The notes under the pieces are model-generated. The model was not told where the DNA came from. It ran no database searches and saw nothing but the letters and a program-made list of their open reading frames with translations. A stretch of DNA of 47,591 bases. Source: Oligoflexia bacterium. GTDB lineage: Bacteria > Bdellovibrionota_C > UBA2361 > JAFLCA01. This document shows positions 26,373 through 34,755 of this stretch, piece after piece. Position 1 is the first letter of the stretch. Every line of letters begins with the position of its first letter. A program made the position numbers and the translations under genes. The stretch spans positions 1 through 47,591 of the forward strand of contig JAIBBV010000025.1 in assembly GCA_019694465.1 (NCBI GenBank), written 5' to 3'.

Positions 26373-26740
26373 GTGAGAGGCTCCTAAAAAGAGGCAAATT
26401 CAGCTGTCTATTAGAGCAATCCGCGTGCCTAGCCTGCCGCGTCAAGGAGTGGCTGTAAATTCAGCCAATTACACAGCCTACGAAAAATTTGGATACGAAT
26501 AACGTCCGCCCTAGTTCGCAAGTAGTGCATAGGCTAACACCAACACCGCATTTAATTTGCGTTCAGCCAAAGTGGAATAAGCCAAACAGTTCAGTATAAT
26601 TAGAGGCTATCCGCAAATATGGAAAGGCGGTTGGCTTAGTATTGCAAGCCCCAGTCTATGGGGCTTGGCGATCTAAGAGCGCATCTGAGAACTCATTTCC
26701 GGAAGCACTCTACCCACGTTGAGCAGTAAGGTGGTAGTAA
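26373..26740. other. Divergent intergenic region
   Basis: This gap separates the minus-strand thrombospondin-repeat gene from the plus-strand 269-aa gene. Besides the sigma-54 site for the former, it holds a perfect TATAAT at 26595-26600 with no good -35 (GTGGAA at 17 bp), which may start the 269-aa gene with a leader of about 130 nt. That leader contains an 8-bp hairpin, CAAGCCCC (26645-26652) with GGGGCTTG (26660-26667). No gene is visible. Confidence 0.45.
26415..26430 (-). promoter_or_regulatory. Sigma-54 (-24/-12) promoter, near-consensus
   Basis: Read on the minus strand, AGGCACGCGGATTGCT matches TGGCACG-N4-TTGCW at every position except the first T. The predicted start is near 26404, leaving a 32-nt leader that carries an AGGAG ribosome site before the ATG at 26372. 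The geometry and match make this the best promoter in the window. Confidence 0.75.
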
Positions 26741-27550
26741 ATGTCCCCAAGCCCAGATCCACAGCAATCCTTTGAAGATACATTTCCTAGTTTGGAACGC
26801 GCTCTGGTCGAAGAGGCCTGCCTGCGCGCTCAGCACGAAAGCCTTTGCCTGAGTGCTGGGCTTAGAACTTGCCGTGAACCAACTGTCTATCAAGAAATCG
26901 AGGCTGCAGATAACGCCCAGCGGATATTTGAAGGCCTACTGCAGAAGGCCATTACCAACACCACCCCGCCCTTAGCTCATGCGCGCCTAGCACGTTGGCA
27001 CGAAGCTGCCTGCGCTTTATACCAAGGAATTGCGGTGCTCGATCGTAGGCACTGCGTGTCGGAAACAGGAGAAACAAGTTCGCGACTTTTAGTAAGCATC
27101 AAGTCGCAGACCCCAAGTGAAAGCGTCATTTTCACACCTAATAGTCGCCTCTACCCAGTGCGAGGCGGTCAAGTCTGCTTGCATGTAAGCGTGGTACAGG
27201 CAGCAGATGACAGCGTCAGCATAGAAGCCTTACCCCTTTACACCGCCCGAGCATTTTTGGGGGAACTATATCTGTATACAACTGGCATCCACGACAGACG
27301 CCTTTCATTTCTCCCAAAGCACGAAACATTTTTGGCTGCACGTGCATACGACCTGGCGCGCACTGCTGCGGACGCAATAGATCCGCAAACTAAGATTAGC
27401 GGCTTCTCATTGAATATTGAGGCGCTTGCGCCTGCTGCTCAGTTTTCCTTCCACTCTAAACGCGGCGAAATCGGCGTGCTTTTGAGTATGCATCCCGAGA
27501 CTGGCATGTGTCGCTTTGAATTAGAGCCTGACGGAATTCTTGAGGCCTAA
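26741..27550 (+). CDS. Hypothetical protein
   Basis: The product is 269 aa; AAGGTGGTAG before the ATG is a fair ribosome site. There is no signal peptide or membrane segment. Residues 1-110 are helical (SLERALVEEACLRAQHESLCL). Residues about 115-269 alternate short strands (RLLVSIKSQTPSESVIF, GGQVCLHVSVVQ, KRGEIGVLLSMHP, CRFELEPDG) and could form a beta-barrel or PilZ-like fold, but the PilZ c-di-GMP motif (RxxxR with D/NxSxxG) is not convincing. I recognise no family. It is flanked on the right by tRNA-Val on the opposite strand. Confidence 0.7.
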   Translation: MSPSPDPQQSFEDTFPSLERALVEEACLRAQHESLCLSAGLRTCREPTVYQEIEAADNAQRIFEGLLQKAITNTTPPLAHARLARWHEAACALYQGIAVLDRRHCVSETGETSSRLLVSIKSQTPSESVIFTPNSRLYPVRGGQVCLHVSVVQAADDSVSIEALPLYTARAFLGELYLYTTGIHDRRLSFLPKHETFLAARAYDLARTAADAIDPQTKISGFSLNIEALAPAAQFSFHSKRGEIGVLLSMHPETGMCRFELEPDGILEA

Positions 27551-27554
27551 AAGG

Positions 27555-27579
27555 CAAAAAAGAAAGGCCTTATAGACCT
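27555..27579 (-). terminator. Rho-independent terminator of tRNA-Val
   Basis: On the minus strand AGGTC-TATAA-GGCCT forms a five-pair stem (one G-U) followed by TTCTTTTTT, 24 bases beyond the encoded CCA end of the tRNA. The stem is short but the T-tract is good. Confidence 0.6.
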
Positions 27580-27602
27580 GAAGCACGACGAGATAGGGAA
27601 AT

Positions 27603-27678
27603 TGGTGGGCGCTACTGGGCTCGAACCAGTGACTCCCAGCTTGTAAGGCTGATGCTCTACCAACTGAGCTAAACGCCC
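27603..27678 (-). tRNA. tRNA-Val (anticodon TAC)
   Basis: The 76-nt gene encodes its 3' CCA. The acceptor stem is GGGCGTT paired with AGCGCCC (one G-U). The D arm contains AGCTCAGTTGGTAGAGC, the anticodon arm is TCAGC-CTTACAA-GCTGG with anticodon TAC, and the T arm contains CTGG-TTCGAGC-CCAG. All invariant positions are in place. It has its own promoter and terminator on the minus strand. Confidence 0.96.
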
Positions 27679-27702
27679 GAAGCCACCAAAAAACAGGCCA
27701 GC

Positions 27703-27731
27703 ACCTTAGCCTGCCCTGTCAAACAAGTCAA
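27703..27731 (-). promoter_or_regulatory. Housekeeping promoter of tRNA-Val
   Basis: On the minus strand TTGACT (27731-27726), a 17-bp spacer and TAAGGT (27708-27703) give a start near 27696, 18 nt upstream of the mature tRNA. A perfect 12-bp palindrome GGGCTATAGCCC (27739-27750) lies just upstream of the -35. Confidence 0.6.
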
Positions 27732-27851
27732 CGCGCAAGGGCTATAGCCCGCAACATAATCCCCCTCGGCATCGTTAGCAGGCTTGTATTGCAAGCGCAG
27801 CAATCCGCACTATTCATGTGAGGCACAATTAAAGGAATGTGGCAGGCTCAA

Positions 27852-30314
27852 CTAATGAGTCACTACGCCACCGCTAGGCTGCTTATCGCCCTTATTGCCA
27901 CCGCTTGATTCATCATCATCGCGGCCCATGTTCTCGAATAGAGTTTCATCTCGCTGCTGGCGACGATCAAGCATACGCTCAAACTCTTTGGCGTTGCTGC
28001 AGATGAGGGCTTCGAATAGAACCTCATCTACGTGACTCACCGGCACAAGTTCCAACTCATTTCGAACGGCAGGTGGAATTTCCTCGATGTCGTTCTCATT
28101 CTCCTTCGGCAGCAAGATCTTGCGAATACCGCCTCGATGCGCAGCCAAGGCCTTCTCCTTTAAGCCGCCAATCGGCAGAACGTTACCACGAAGAGTAATT
28201 TCTCCAGTCATGGCCACATTCTTATCAACTGGAATTCCTGTCAGCGCCGAGACCAATGAAGTGGCCATGGTAATTCCGGCCGACGGTCCATCCTTGGGGA
28301 TAGCCCCCTCCGGGCAGTGTACGTGGATATCTACGCGATCGTAGAATTGCCGTGGCAATCCCAACATATCGGAACGTGATCGCACATAGCTCAAGGCAGC
28401 CTTAGCAGACTCTTGCATCACATCGCCTAGCTTACCAGTAATCTGCAGCCGTCCCTTACCAGGAAGAATCGTGGTCTCTATAAGTAAGAGCTCCCCGCCC
28501 TTCTCAGTCCACGCTAGACCAGTGGTAGTTCCAATTTGATGCTCCTCTTCCTGTTTACCGAAGCGGAACTTGGGCTGGCCAAGGTAACGCACCACCATGT
28601 CGGCGTTAACTGTTACCTTGTGCTCTTTGCCCTTCTCAACTACTTCAATGGCGGCCTTACGGCACAAAGTTGCGATGTTGCGCTCCAAATTACGCACACC
28701 TGACTCGCGCGTGTAACGACGAATTAGCTCAATGTAAGCCCCATCGTCAATTTCAAGGTTGTTAAGCTCAAGCCCATTTTCCTTAAGCTGCTTCTCGTAC
28801 AGATACTTCTTGGAAATCGCAAGCTTCTCAAGTTCAGTGTAGCCAGAGAGCCGAATAATTTCCATACGATCCATCAACGGCTGAGGGATGGTATGCAGTG
28901 TATTGGCTGTACAAATGAACATTACCTTAGACAAATCATAGTCACAGTCTAAGTAGTGATCGTTGAATGAAGTGTTCTGCTCGGGATCTAACACCTCTAA
29001 CAGAGCCGAGGAGGGATCTCCTCTAAAATCAGTAGACATCTTGTCGATTTCGTCCAACAAGAACACTGGATTGCTCTTACCGGCCTTCTTCAACGACTGA
29101 ATAATCTTGCCCGGCAAAGCTCCAATGTACGTACGGCGGTGCCCACGTATCTCAGCCTCATCGCGCACGCCCCCCAAGGCCACACGCACGAACTGACGCC
29201 CAGTTGAGCGCGCGATGGACTTACCAAGCGACGTCTTACCAACGCCAGGTGCGCCAACAAGGCATAGAATTGGGCCCTTCATCTTGCCAACCAATTTCTG
29301 AACAGCAAGATACTCTAGAATACGCTCTTTGACCTTTTCGAGCCCGTAGTGATCTTCCTCTAGCACCTCGCGTGCCTTTTCTATGTCAATCTCGTCCTTA
29401 GAGACTTCATTCCAAGGCAGCGCTAGCATCCAGTCGATGTAGTTGCGCACCACAGTCGCCTCTGCAGACATAGGCGACATCATCTTGAGCTTTCTAATTT
29501 CCTTGTCAGTCTTGTCGCGTGCCTCGTCAGGCATCTCTTTAGCCTTCAGCTTATCTTCAAGCTCTTGGATCTCGTTACGGAAATCGTCCTTCTCTCCAAG
29601 CTCTTTCTGAATCGCGCGCATCTGCTCGTTGAGATAGTACTCTTTTTGAGTCTTCTCCATTTGCTTCTTAACGCGATTGCGAATGCGCTTCTCGACCTGT
29701 AGAATTTCAATCTCTGACTTCATATGTCCGAGAATTTTTTCTAGGCGAGCTTGCGGCTCAATCGTCTCTAAAATATCTTGTTTATCTTCTAGCTTAATAT
29801 TCAGCTGAACCACGATTGCATCAGCCAAACGCGAAGGATCCTCAATCGCATTTACCTGCATAATCATTTCTGGGTTAACTTTTTTACCCAACTTAACGTA
29901 ACTTTCAAAAGTTACGTTAACAGAGCGCATCAGAGCTTTAAGCTCTGTTGAAACCTCAGTCGATGGAACAATTTCTTCCACATCCACCAACATGAACTCA
30001 TCTTCTTGGGCAAAGCGCTTAATGCGAGCGCGTGACTTGCCTTCGACCAGCACTTTAATCGGGCCGTCGGTGAGCCGAATGAGCTGCACGACTTCACCCA
30101 ATGTGCCGATGGAATAAATATCCTTTTGCCCGGGGTTGCTAGTGCGCGCATCCTTCTGCGCCGCCAGCATGATGTACTTCCCCTCTTTTTGCGACTCTTC
30201 GATCGCGCGCACACTTTTCTCGCGCCCCACAAACAAAGGTACAACCTGTTGAGGGAAGACGACTAGTTCACGTAATGCCAATAGTGGAACGGGGTTTGTT
30301 AACGTTGCTTTCAT
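27852..30314 (-). CDS. lon: ATP-dependent protease Lon
   Basis: The product is 820 aa, a typical LonA. The N-terminal LON substrate-binding domain (about 5-200) starts [26 protein letters not shown] coiled-coil stretch (about 205-260) follows. The AAA+ module has Walker [10 protein letters not shown] (354-361) and Walker B FLLDEIDK. The protease domain has the Ser-Lys dyad: Ser678 in KDGPSAGIT and Lys721 in [10 protein letters not shown]. The last 40 residues are an acidic, Gly/Ser-rich tail. Lon degrades damaged and regulatory proteins in the cytoplasm. It lies downstream of tig, clpP and clpX, but a 594-bp gap with repeats separates it from clpX, so it probably has its own promoter. AAGGA stands three bases before the ATG. 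Confidence 0.98.
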   Translation of the reverse strand: MKATLTNPVPLLALRELVVFPQQVVPLFVGREKSVRAIEESQKEGKYIMLAAQKDARTSNPGQKDIYSIGTLGEVVQLIRLTDGPIKVLVEGKSRARIKRFAQEDEFMLVDVEEIVPSTEVSTELKALMRSVNVTFESYVKLGKKVNPEMIMQVNAIEDPSRLADAIVVQLNIKLEDKQDILETIEPQARLEKILGHMKSEIEILQVEKRIRNRVKKQMEKTQKEYYLNEQMRAIQKELGEKDDFRNEIQELEDKLKAKEMPDEARDKTDKEIRKLKMMSPMSAEATVVRNYIDWMLALPWNEVSKDEIDIEKAREVLEEDHYGLEKVKERILEYLAVQKLVGKMKGPILCLVGAPGVGKTSLGKSIARSTGRQFVRVALGGVRDEAEIRGHRRTYIGALPGKIIQSLKKAGKSNPVFLLDEIDKMSTDFRGDPSSALLEVLDPEQNTSFNDHYLDCDYDLSKVMFICTANTLHTIPQPLMDRMEIIRLSGYTELEKLAISKKYLYEKQLKENGLELNNLEIDDGAYIELIRRYTRESGVRNLERNIATLCRKAAIEVVEKGKEHKVTVNADMVVRYLGQPKFRFGKQEEEHQIGTTTGLAWTEKGGELLLIETTILPGKGRLQITGKLGDVMQESAKAALSYVRSRSDMLGLPRQFYDRVDIHVHCPEGAIPKDGPSAGITMATSLVSALTGIPVDKNVAMTGEITLRGNVLPIGGLKEKALAAHRGGIRKILLPKENENDIEEIPPAVRNELELVPVSHVDEVLFEALICSNAKEFERMLDRRQQRDETLFENMGRDDDESSGGNKGDKQPSGGVVTH

Positions 30315-30467
30315 ACATCCTTAAGACGTCAGAAGAACCTATAATTTCCGCTACAAAGTGACGAGAATGAATACACTCTCTCTATAATTACGATGCTAGT
30401 GGACCGCAAATAAAATCACAATATCAAAAGACTTTTGCTAATTTTTTGCTGTGTGGTCTCTATTCGG

Positions 30468-30496
30468 ATAAACCCAGCCTCATTCATTTTTGACAA
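30468..30496 (+). repeat. 29-bp intergenic repeat, copy 2
   Basis: Matches 7519-7547 at 26 of 29 bases in the same orientation, ending TTTGACAA. Unlike copy 1, no reasonable -10 box follows at 16-18 bp. It lies upstream of lon, pointing away from it. Confidence 0.6.
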
Positions 30497-30559
30497 AAGC
30501 TCACTCGCGCAGCGCTTACACAATAGCTGCCCCTTCGTGGCACGAAGTTGACCGAAAAT

Positions 30560-30634
30560 ACTCTGCGAACTCTGTGATCTCTGTGGTTTTTCTAATGCAG
30601 ATTTTAACCACAGAGCACGCCGAGCTCACGGAGG
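30560..30634. repeat. CTCTGTG/AACCACAGAG inverted repeat
   Basis: CTCTGTGGTT (30579-30588) pairs perfectly with AACCACAGAG (30606-30615). The outer arms (from CTCTGCGAACTCTGTG on the left, to the GAGCTCACGGAGG on the right) continue the pairing imperfectly, giving two arms of about 29 bases. It belongs to a CTCTGTG-rich repeat class common in intergenic DNA of environmental bacteria. A degenerate relative is at 8755-8791. Confidence 0.65.
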
Positions 30635-30700
30635 TTCCACTAGAAGCCGTCCCATAATTGATAAATTTGAGATGGCTTCTAGTCGGGCCAGGGACGGTCC

Positions 30701-30723
30701 GACAAACGCCTTCGGCGTTTGTC
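30701..30723. other. Perfect hairpin GACAAACGCC/GGCGTTTGTC
   Basis: A 10-bp perfect stem closes on the three-base loop TTC (or an eight-pair stem on a CTTCG-type loop). No T-tract follows on either strand. It lies within the repeat-rich gap between clpX and lon and may be part of the same element. Confidence 0.6.
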
Positions 30724-30908
30724 GCGACGCGGAGCCAGCACCGTGCTAGAGCTGGAGAGGCTTGCCATAGAGACCTCGACATAAACAGCGTTCGATTAAA
30801 GCGACGGCTATGTCCGTGAGCAACTGCCGCTACGGCAAACTCTAAGCTGATGCCGATTTTACTAGAAATTAATGAATCCTAAGCCAGAGCCCTTGTCAGC
30901 GAATCCCT

Positions 30909-32174
30909 CTAGGCTGACTCAGCTTGATGCTGATATACGACCAGAGGCTTTTCACCCTTAGCGATTGTGTCCTCGGAAATAATGACTTCCTTGATATCAG
31001 GCTCGGATGGGACGTCAAACATCACATCGAGCATGATTTTTTCAAGAATGGCGCGTAGCCCGCGTGCTCCACACTTACGCTGCAGCGCCTGGCGAGCAAC
31101 TGCCCGTACAGCGCCATCCGCAAAGCGCAACTGCACATTCTCGAACTCAAAAAGCTTCTTATACTGTTTGGTTAGGGCATTCTTTGGCTCTACCAAGATG
31201 CGTACCAGCGACTCCTCATCCAGCTCCTCTAGGGAAGCCACTAGTGGCAATCTGCCCACAAACTCTGGTATTAGACCGAACTTAAGCAGGTCTTCAGGCT
31301 CCACACGATGCATTAAACTACCCTTGGCATCAGACAAATCAATCTTGGATGGATCTGAACTACGTGCACCGAAACCTAGCTTTTTCTCGCCGATTCGACG
31401 ACGCACAATATCTTCGAGGCCAACAAATGCTCCGCCGCAAATGAAGAGAATATTTGTAGTATCTACCTGCAAGAATTCTTGCTGCGGGTGCTTGCGCCCA
31501 CCCTTAGGCGGAACACTACAGACCGTGCCTTCCAGCATCTTTAGCAACGCCTGCTGCACGCCCTCACCCGACACATCGCGCGTAATCGATGGGTTCTCCG
31601 ACTTACGAGAGATTTTATCAATCTCATCGATGTAAACTATGCCGCGTTGGCACTTCTCAACATCATAATCAGAAGCCTGCAAGAGATTGAGAATAATATT
31701 CTCTACGTCCTCACCAACATACCCTGCCTCGGTTAGCGTGGTAGCATCAGCAATCGTAAACGGAACCTGTAAAATACGCGCCAAAGTCTGCGCCAACAGC
31801 GTCTTTCCGGTTCCAGTTGGCCCAATCAACATTATGTTGGACTTTGCAATTTCAACTTCTCCAGCTGTCCCCTTGGTCTCAATGCGTTTGTAGTGGTTAT
31901 GCACCGCTACAGACAGGACGCGTTTTGCATAGTCCTGACCAATTACGTACTGATCGAGAAAATTCTTAATCTCCTTCGGGCGGGGAATTTTAGACTGCGA
32001 GGACAGCGGAGCATCCTGCTCAACCTCTTCGGCGATGATGTCATTGCATAGATCGATACACTCGTCGCAAATATACACCGATGGTCCGGCGATCAATTTA
32101 CGTACCTCTTCCTGCGATCTATTGCAGAACGAGCAAACTAACGTATGTCGTCCCTTATCTCCGCTCTTACTCAA
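30909..32174 (-). CDS. clpX: ATP-dependent Clp protease ATP-binding subunit ClpX
   Basis: The product is 421 aa, normal for ClpX. The zinc-binding domain has Cys14, Cys17, Cys36 and Cys39 (CSFCNRSQ ... [10 protein letters not shown]). The AAA+ domain has Walker [16 protein letters not shown] and Walker [11 protein letters not shown], with the sensor and arginine-finger region and the SRKSEN pore-proximal motif following. ClpX unfolds tagged substrates and feeds them to ClpP. The start codon is TTG; AGGAG nine bases upstream and the conserved N terminus support it. It follows clpP after 40 bp in the same direction, so the two are co-transcribed. Confidence 0.98.
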   Translation of the reverse strand: MSKSGDKGRHTLVCSFCNRSQEEVRKLIAGPSVYICDECIDLCNDIIAEEVEQDAPLSSQSKIPRPKEIKNFLDQYVIGQDYAKRVLSVAVHNHYKRIETKGTAGEVEIAKSNIMLIGPTGTGKTLLAQTLARILQVPFTIADATTLTEAGYVGEDVENIILNLLQASDYDVEKCQRGIVYIDEIDKISRKSENPSITRDVSGEGVQQALLKMLEGTVCSVPPKGGRKHPQQEFLQVDTTNILFICGGAFVGLEDIVRRRIGEKKLGFGARSSDPSKIDLSDAKGSLMHRVEPEDLLKFGLIPEFVGRLPLVASLEELDEESLVRILVEPKNALTKQYKKLFEFENVQLRFADGAVRAVARQALQRKCGARGLRAILEKIMLDVMFDVPSEPDIKEVIISEDTIAKGEKPLVVYQHQAESA

Positions 32175-32214
32175 GGTAACAGGCTCCTCTGTTTATTAAG
32201 CAGTTCAGCGTCCC

Positions 32215-32814
32215 CTACTTCTTCTCCCCGGCCACCCGGCGCTCGAATACTTCGTCTATAATACCATATTCCTTGGCCTGATCTGCAGTCATAAAATTAT
32301 CGCGATCGGTATCTTTTTCGATTGCCTTCAAGTCCTGGCCACAGTGGTGACTAAGAATATGATTGACTTCCTTCTTAACTCTCAGCATTTCACGCGCGTG
32401 AATTTCCACATCAGAGGCTTGCCCTTGGAAACCACCCAATGGCTGGTGAATCATAATTCTCGCATGCTTAAGCGCAGAACGCTTGCCCTTGGCCCCGCCA
32501 GCAAGTAGCAGTGCTCCCATGCTCGCTGCTTGCCCTAGGCACACCGTGCACACGTCCGGACGGATGTATTGCATCGTGTCATAAATTGCCAAGCCAGCTG
32601 AAACAGAGCCACCAGGACTATTGATGTACAAGTAAATGTCCTTCTCTGGATCTTCGCTTTCCAAGAAAAGAAGCTGGGCGGTAATTAGGTTCGCGATGGT
32701 GTCATTAACCTCGCTTCCAAGAAAAATGATGCGCTCCTTAAGTAGACGCGAAAAGATATCGTACGAGCGCTCGCCGCGACCTGTTTGCTCAATTACGTAA
32801 GGTATGTAGTTCAT
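32215..32814 (-). CDS. clpP: ATP-dependent Clp protease proteolytic subunit ClpP
   Basis: An ATG at 32880 is in frame, but the family begins at [20 protein letters not shown] (ATG at 32814), giving 199 aa. The catalytic triad is Ser98 ([11 protein letters not shown]), His123 ([13 protein letters not shown]) and Asp172. ClpP forms the two-ring serine protease chamber partnered by ClpX, encoded just downstream. The region between tig and this start is 330 bp, long enough for a separate promoter in addition to read-through from tig. Confidence 0.97.
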   Translation of the reverse strand: MNYIPYVIEQTGRGERSYDIFSRLLKERIIFLGSEVNDTIANLITAQLLFLESEDPEKDIYLYINSPGGSVSAGLAIYDTMQYIRPDVCTVCLGQAASMGALLLAGGAKGKRSALKHARIMIHQPLGGFQGQASDVEIHAREMLRVKKEVNHILSHHCGQDLKAIEKDTDRDNFMTADQAKEYGIIDEVFERRVAGEKK

Positions 32815-33144
32815 TAGACTTATTCCAAGTTCAGTATATTTCCAGCCCCCCATCATACGAACAAAAAGGGGTCGTGGCAAACAAAACTAGCAGTCAAAAT
32901 AACCACTTATCCAGGAGGGCGCAACCGCTCGCTCTCAGATGTTATGGCAATTAATTGGCTCGCCAGCACATTTGCCATGAAAAGCTTAGCTAGGCACTTT
33001 TAGACCACGCTGAAGGCGCCCACCATACACAGATTAGCTTTCCTGGGCACCAAAGCGAAAGCCCTACCGCACAGTAGACTAATCGCGACTTGATGGCACT
33101 CGTTCAGTCCTTTCCTGCCATCCAAGCTAAATTTAAGACTGGCT
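32815..33144. other. 330-bp gap between tig and clpP
   Basis: No gene is supported. GATGGCA (33092-33098) pairs with TGCCATC (33116-33122) just after tig and may be a weak terminator or processing site, without a T-tract. TATACT on the minus strand, about 20 bases before the clpP start, is a possible -10 but lacks a good -35. Confidence 0.4.
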
Positions 33145-34500
33145 CTACTCCTTCGCGGCTTTGGCCTTTTTGCCCTTCTTAGCTGGAGCAGCTTCGGCAG
33201 GGTCTGCCTCGCTCTTCTCTGGCTCAGCAAACTCAACCTTTGCGCGCGCTGTTAGGAACTCCAACGCCTTGGTGCGCAATAACTCAGCCATAAAGCCTGC
33301 CGAGCGTTCTTGTGACAGGATAAACTTACGCACAACATCGGGTGTTGTATTATTTGCCTTCGCGATCTCCTCAATCGATGCGTTAATATCGGCGTCCTCA
33401 ACCTTGAGTTTTTCGCTTTTAGCGACTTGATCTATAATGATCGCGCCGCGCACACGACGCTCAGCAGACTCACCCAATTGCCCGCGGAATGCATCCACTG
33501 GAATGCGCGATACATCTGTCTTGCGCGGATCTAAAAGTCCGTAGCGCACAAGCAATTCCCTGATCTCTTCATCGATTAGGACCTGTGGAATCTTGAAGGT
33601 ATTAACTTTGCAAAGCTCATCCAGAATTGCAGCTTGGATATCGCGCTTGCGGTCCTGTTCGGTTGACTCTTCCAGTTGAGTACGCACTTTCATCTTGAGT
33701 TCCAGCGCTGTCTCGACGCCCATGCCAAGTTCCTTCGCAAAGGCATCATTAAGCTCAGGCAATACCCGTTCGGATAATCCAGCTAAAGACACCTCAAAAC
33801 GTGCCTTTTTGCCGCGCAATTCTTGATTTGGATAGGTCTCTGGCAAGCTCGATTCAACATCGCGCTTTTGTCCGATTTCTAACCCTACCAGCTTCTCCTC
33901 AACGTCCGCGGGCAAAGTAGCCTTGCCGAGCACAAACGCAAAAGGCTCTGGGCGAGAAGCCTCCTCACCCTCCACCGCCACAACTAGCGATCCCTCAATC
34001 ACGTCGCCCATCTGAGCTACGCTACGTCCGCTAATCTTCTTGAATGTTGCCTTGTTTTCCAAAAGGTTGTTTATAACCTTGCTTACCTGCTCGTCGGTAA
34101 CCTCGCGCTTTGGCACCTTAACTGAAAATTTTTCGTAGCCCGAGACGCTTGGGTTTGGGTAAAGGCTCAGTTTGGCTGTATATGTAATCTCTTGTCCTGG
34201 TTTCATTGAGCCAATATCGACATCGGGCATACCAACAACTTCAAGTTTGTGCTCGCGAATTAAATCACGAAGCGATTGGGTAACCAGGTCATGCCCTACA
34301 TCTGAATAAATTTGTTCTCCGTGTAGCTTCTCAACCAGGTGTCGGGGAGCCTTGCCAGGACGAAAACCCTTGACCTGCGTCCTCGTCATATAGACCTTAA
34401 GCGCAGACTCGGACTCCTTGCCGTAGTGTTCAGCGGGAATGGAAACCGATAATTGCTTAGTTACTTCATCCACATCTGTAATAGTTGACTTCCATTCCAT
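33145..34500 (-). CDS. tig: Trigger factor, ribosome-associated chaperone/prolyl isomerase
   Basis: The frame extends to 34545, but AAGGAG seven bases before the ATG at 34500 and the family start MEWKSTITDVDEVTKQLSV fix the start there (451 aa). The N-terminal ribosome-binding domain contains the signature GFRPGKAP (about residues 44-51). The middle FKBP-type isomerase domain spans about 150-245 (MGDVIEGSLVVAVEG). The C-terminal chaperone arms follow, and the last 25 residues are Lys/Ala-rich. It binds nascent chains at the ribosome exit. Upstream of clpP-clpX is its usual genomic place. A good promoter lies 36-70 bases upstream. Confidence 0.97.
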   Translation of the reverse strand: MEWKSTITDVDEVTKQLSVSIPAEHYGKESESALKVYMTRTQVKGFRPGKAPRHLVEKLHGEQIYSDVGHDLVTQSLRDLIREHKLEVVGMPDVDIGSMKPGQEITYTAKLSLYPNPSVSGYEKFSVKVPKREVTDEQVSKVINNLLENKATFKKISGRSVAQMGDVIEGSLVVAVEGEEASRPEPFAFVLGKATLPADVEEKLVGLEIGQKRDVESSLPETYPNQELRGKKARFEVSLAGLSERVLPELNDAFAKELGMGVETALELKMKVRTQLEESTEQDRKRDIQAAILDELCKVNTFKIPQVLIDEEIRELLVRYGLLDPRKTDVSRIPVDAFRGQLGESAERRVRGAIIIDQVAKSEKLKVEDADINASIEEIAKANNTTPDVVRKFILSQERSAGFMAELLRTKALEFLTARAKVEFAEPEKSEADPAEAAPAKKGKKAKAAKE

Positions 34501-34543
34501 AGCGTTCTCCTTCGCTCGCAAAACAGCAAACTCCAGGGGCATC

Positions 34544-34571
34544 AATATAAGACCCCATGGCGCTTTGACAA
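34544..34571 (-). promoter_or_regulatory. Housekeeping promoter of tig
   Basis: On the minus strand TTGTCA (34571-34566), a 16-bp spacer and TATATT (34549-34544) predict a start near 34537, with a leader of about 37 nt ending in a strong ribosome site. Its -35 is shared with the divergent promoter reading toward tRNA-Leu. Confidence 0.6.
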
Positions 34572-34592
34572 ACCCCCGGTCTATACCATAGG
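34565..34592 (+). promoter_or_regulatory. Candidate promoter of tRNA-Leu
   Basis: TTGACA (34565-34570), a 16-bp spacer and CATAGG (34587-34592) point toward tRNA-Leu, whose mature 5' end would be about 75 nt downstream. The -35 is perfect, the -10 weak. The two divergent -35 boxes coincide in the near-palindrome TTTGACAAA. Confidence 0.45.
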
Positions 34593-34672
34593 AAGCGTAA
34601 AAAAGTACACTGGGGCCGGCGAATAAGTAGCGGAAAGCGTTGCAGTTATGCTAACAATAACGGGTCACTCTT

Positions 34673-34755
34673 GCGGGGGTGGTGGAATGGCAGACACACC
34701 AGGCTTAGAACCTGGCGCCTTTACCGGCATGGGGGTTCAAGTCCCCCCTCCCGCA
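34673..34755 (+). tRNA. tRNA-Leu (anticodon TAG)
   Basis: An 83-nt class II tRNA without encoded CCA. The acceptor stem is GCGGGGG with CTCCCGC (one G-U). The anticodon arm is CCAGG-CTTAGAA-CCTGG with anticodon TAG. A long variable arm (CGCCTTTACCGGCATG region) follows, and the T arm is GGGGG-TTCAAGT-CCCCC. The reading frame of the downstream lipoprotein gene stays open through the whole tRNA, and the only nearby in-frame ATG (34729) lies inside it. Confidence 0.95.

Larger units (their letters stand above)
30315..30908. other. 594-bp non-coding, repeat-rich gap between clpX and lon
   Basis: No convincing gene. The gap holds the second 29-bp repeat (30468-30496), a CTCTGTG inverted repeat (30560-30634), AGAAGCC (30641-30647) facing GGCTTCT (30674-30680), and a perfect 10-bp hairpin (30701-30723). 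The lon promoter must lie in the lon-proximal part, about 30320-30430, but I see no unambiguous box. An 88-codon minus-strand frame (30516-30782) is explained by the repeats. Confidence 0.6.

Noticed and set aside
26632..26646. Sigma-54-like TGGCTTAGTATTGCA before the 269-aa gene
   Set aside because: GG and GC are nine bases apart instead of ten, a spacing that normally abolishes sigma-54 use.
30516..30782. 88-codon minus-strand frame between clpX and lon
   Set aside because: Its sequence (for example TEITEFAE) is the translation of the CTCTGTG repeat and hairpins; no ribosome site and no protein-like composition.
32815..32880. Upstream in-frame ATG for ClpP
   Set aside because: The 22 extra residues precede the conserved N terminus [10 protein letters not shown] and are absent from the family.
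33000..33236. 78-codon minus-strand frame after tig
   Set aside because: It overlaps the tig 3' end out of frame, with no start signals and an Arg/Leu-rich shadow-like composition.
34648..34728. N-terminal extension of the peptidase across tRNA-Leu
   Set aside because: The extra residues are simply the translated tRNA, a common gene-calling artefact.
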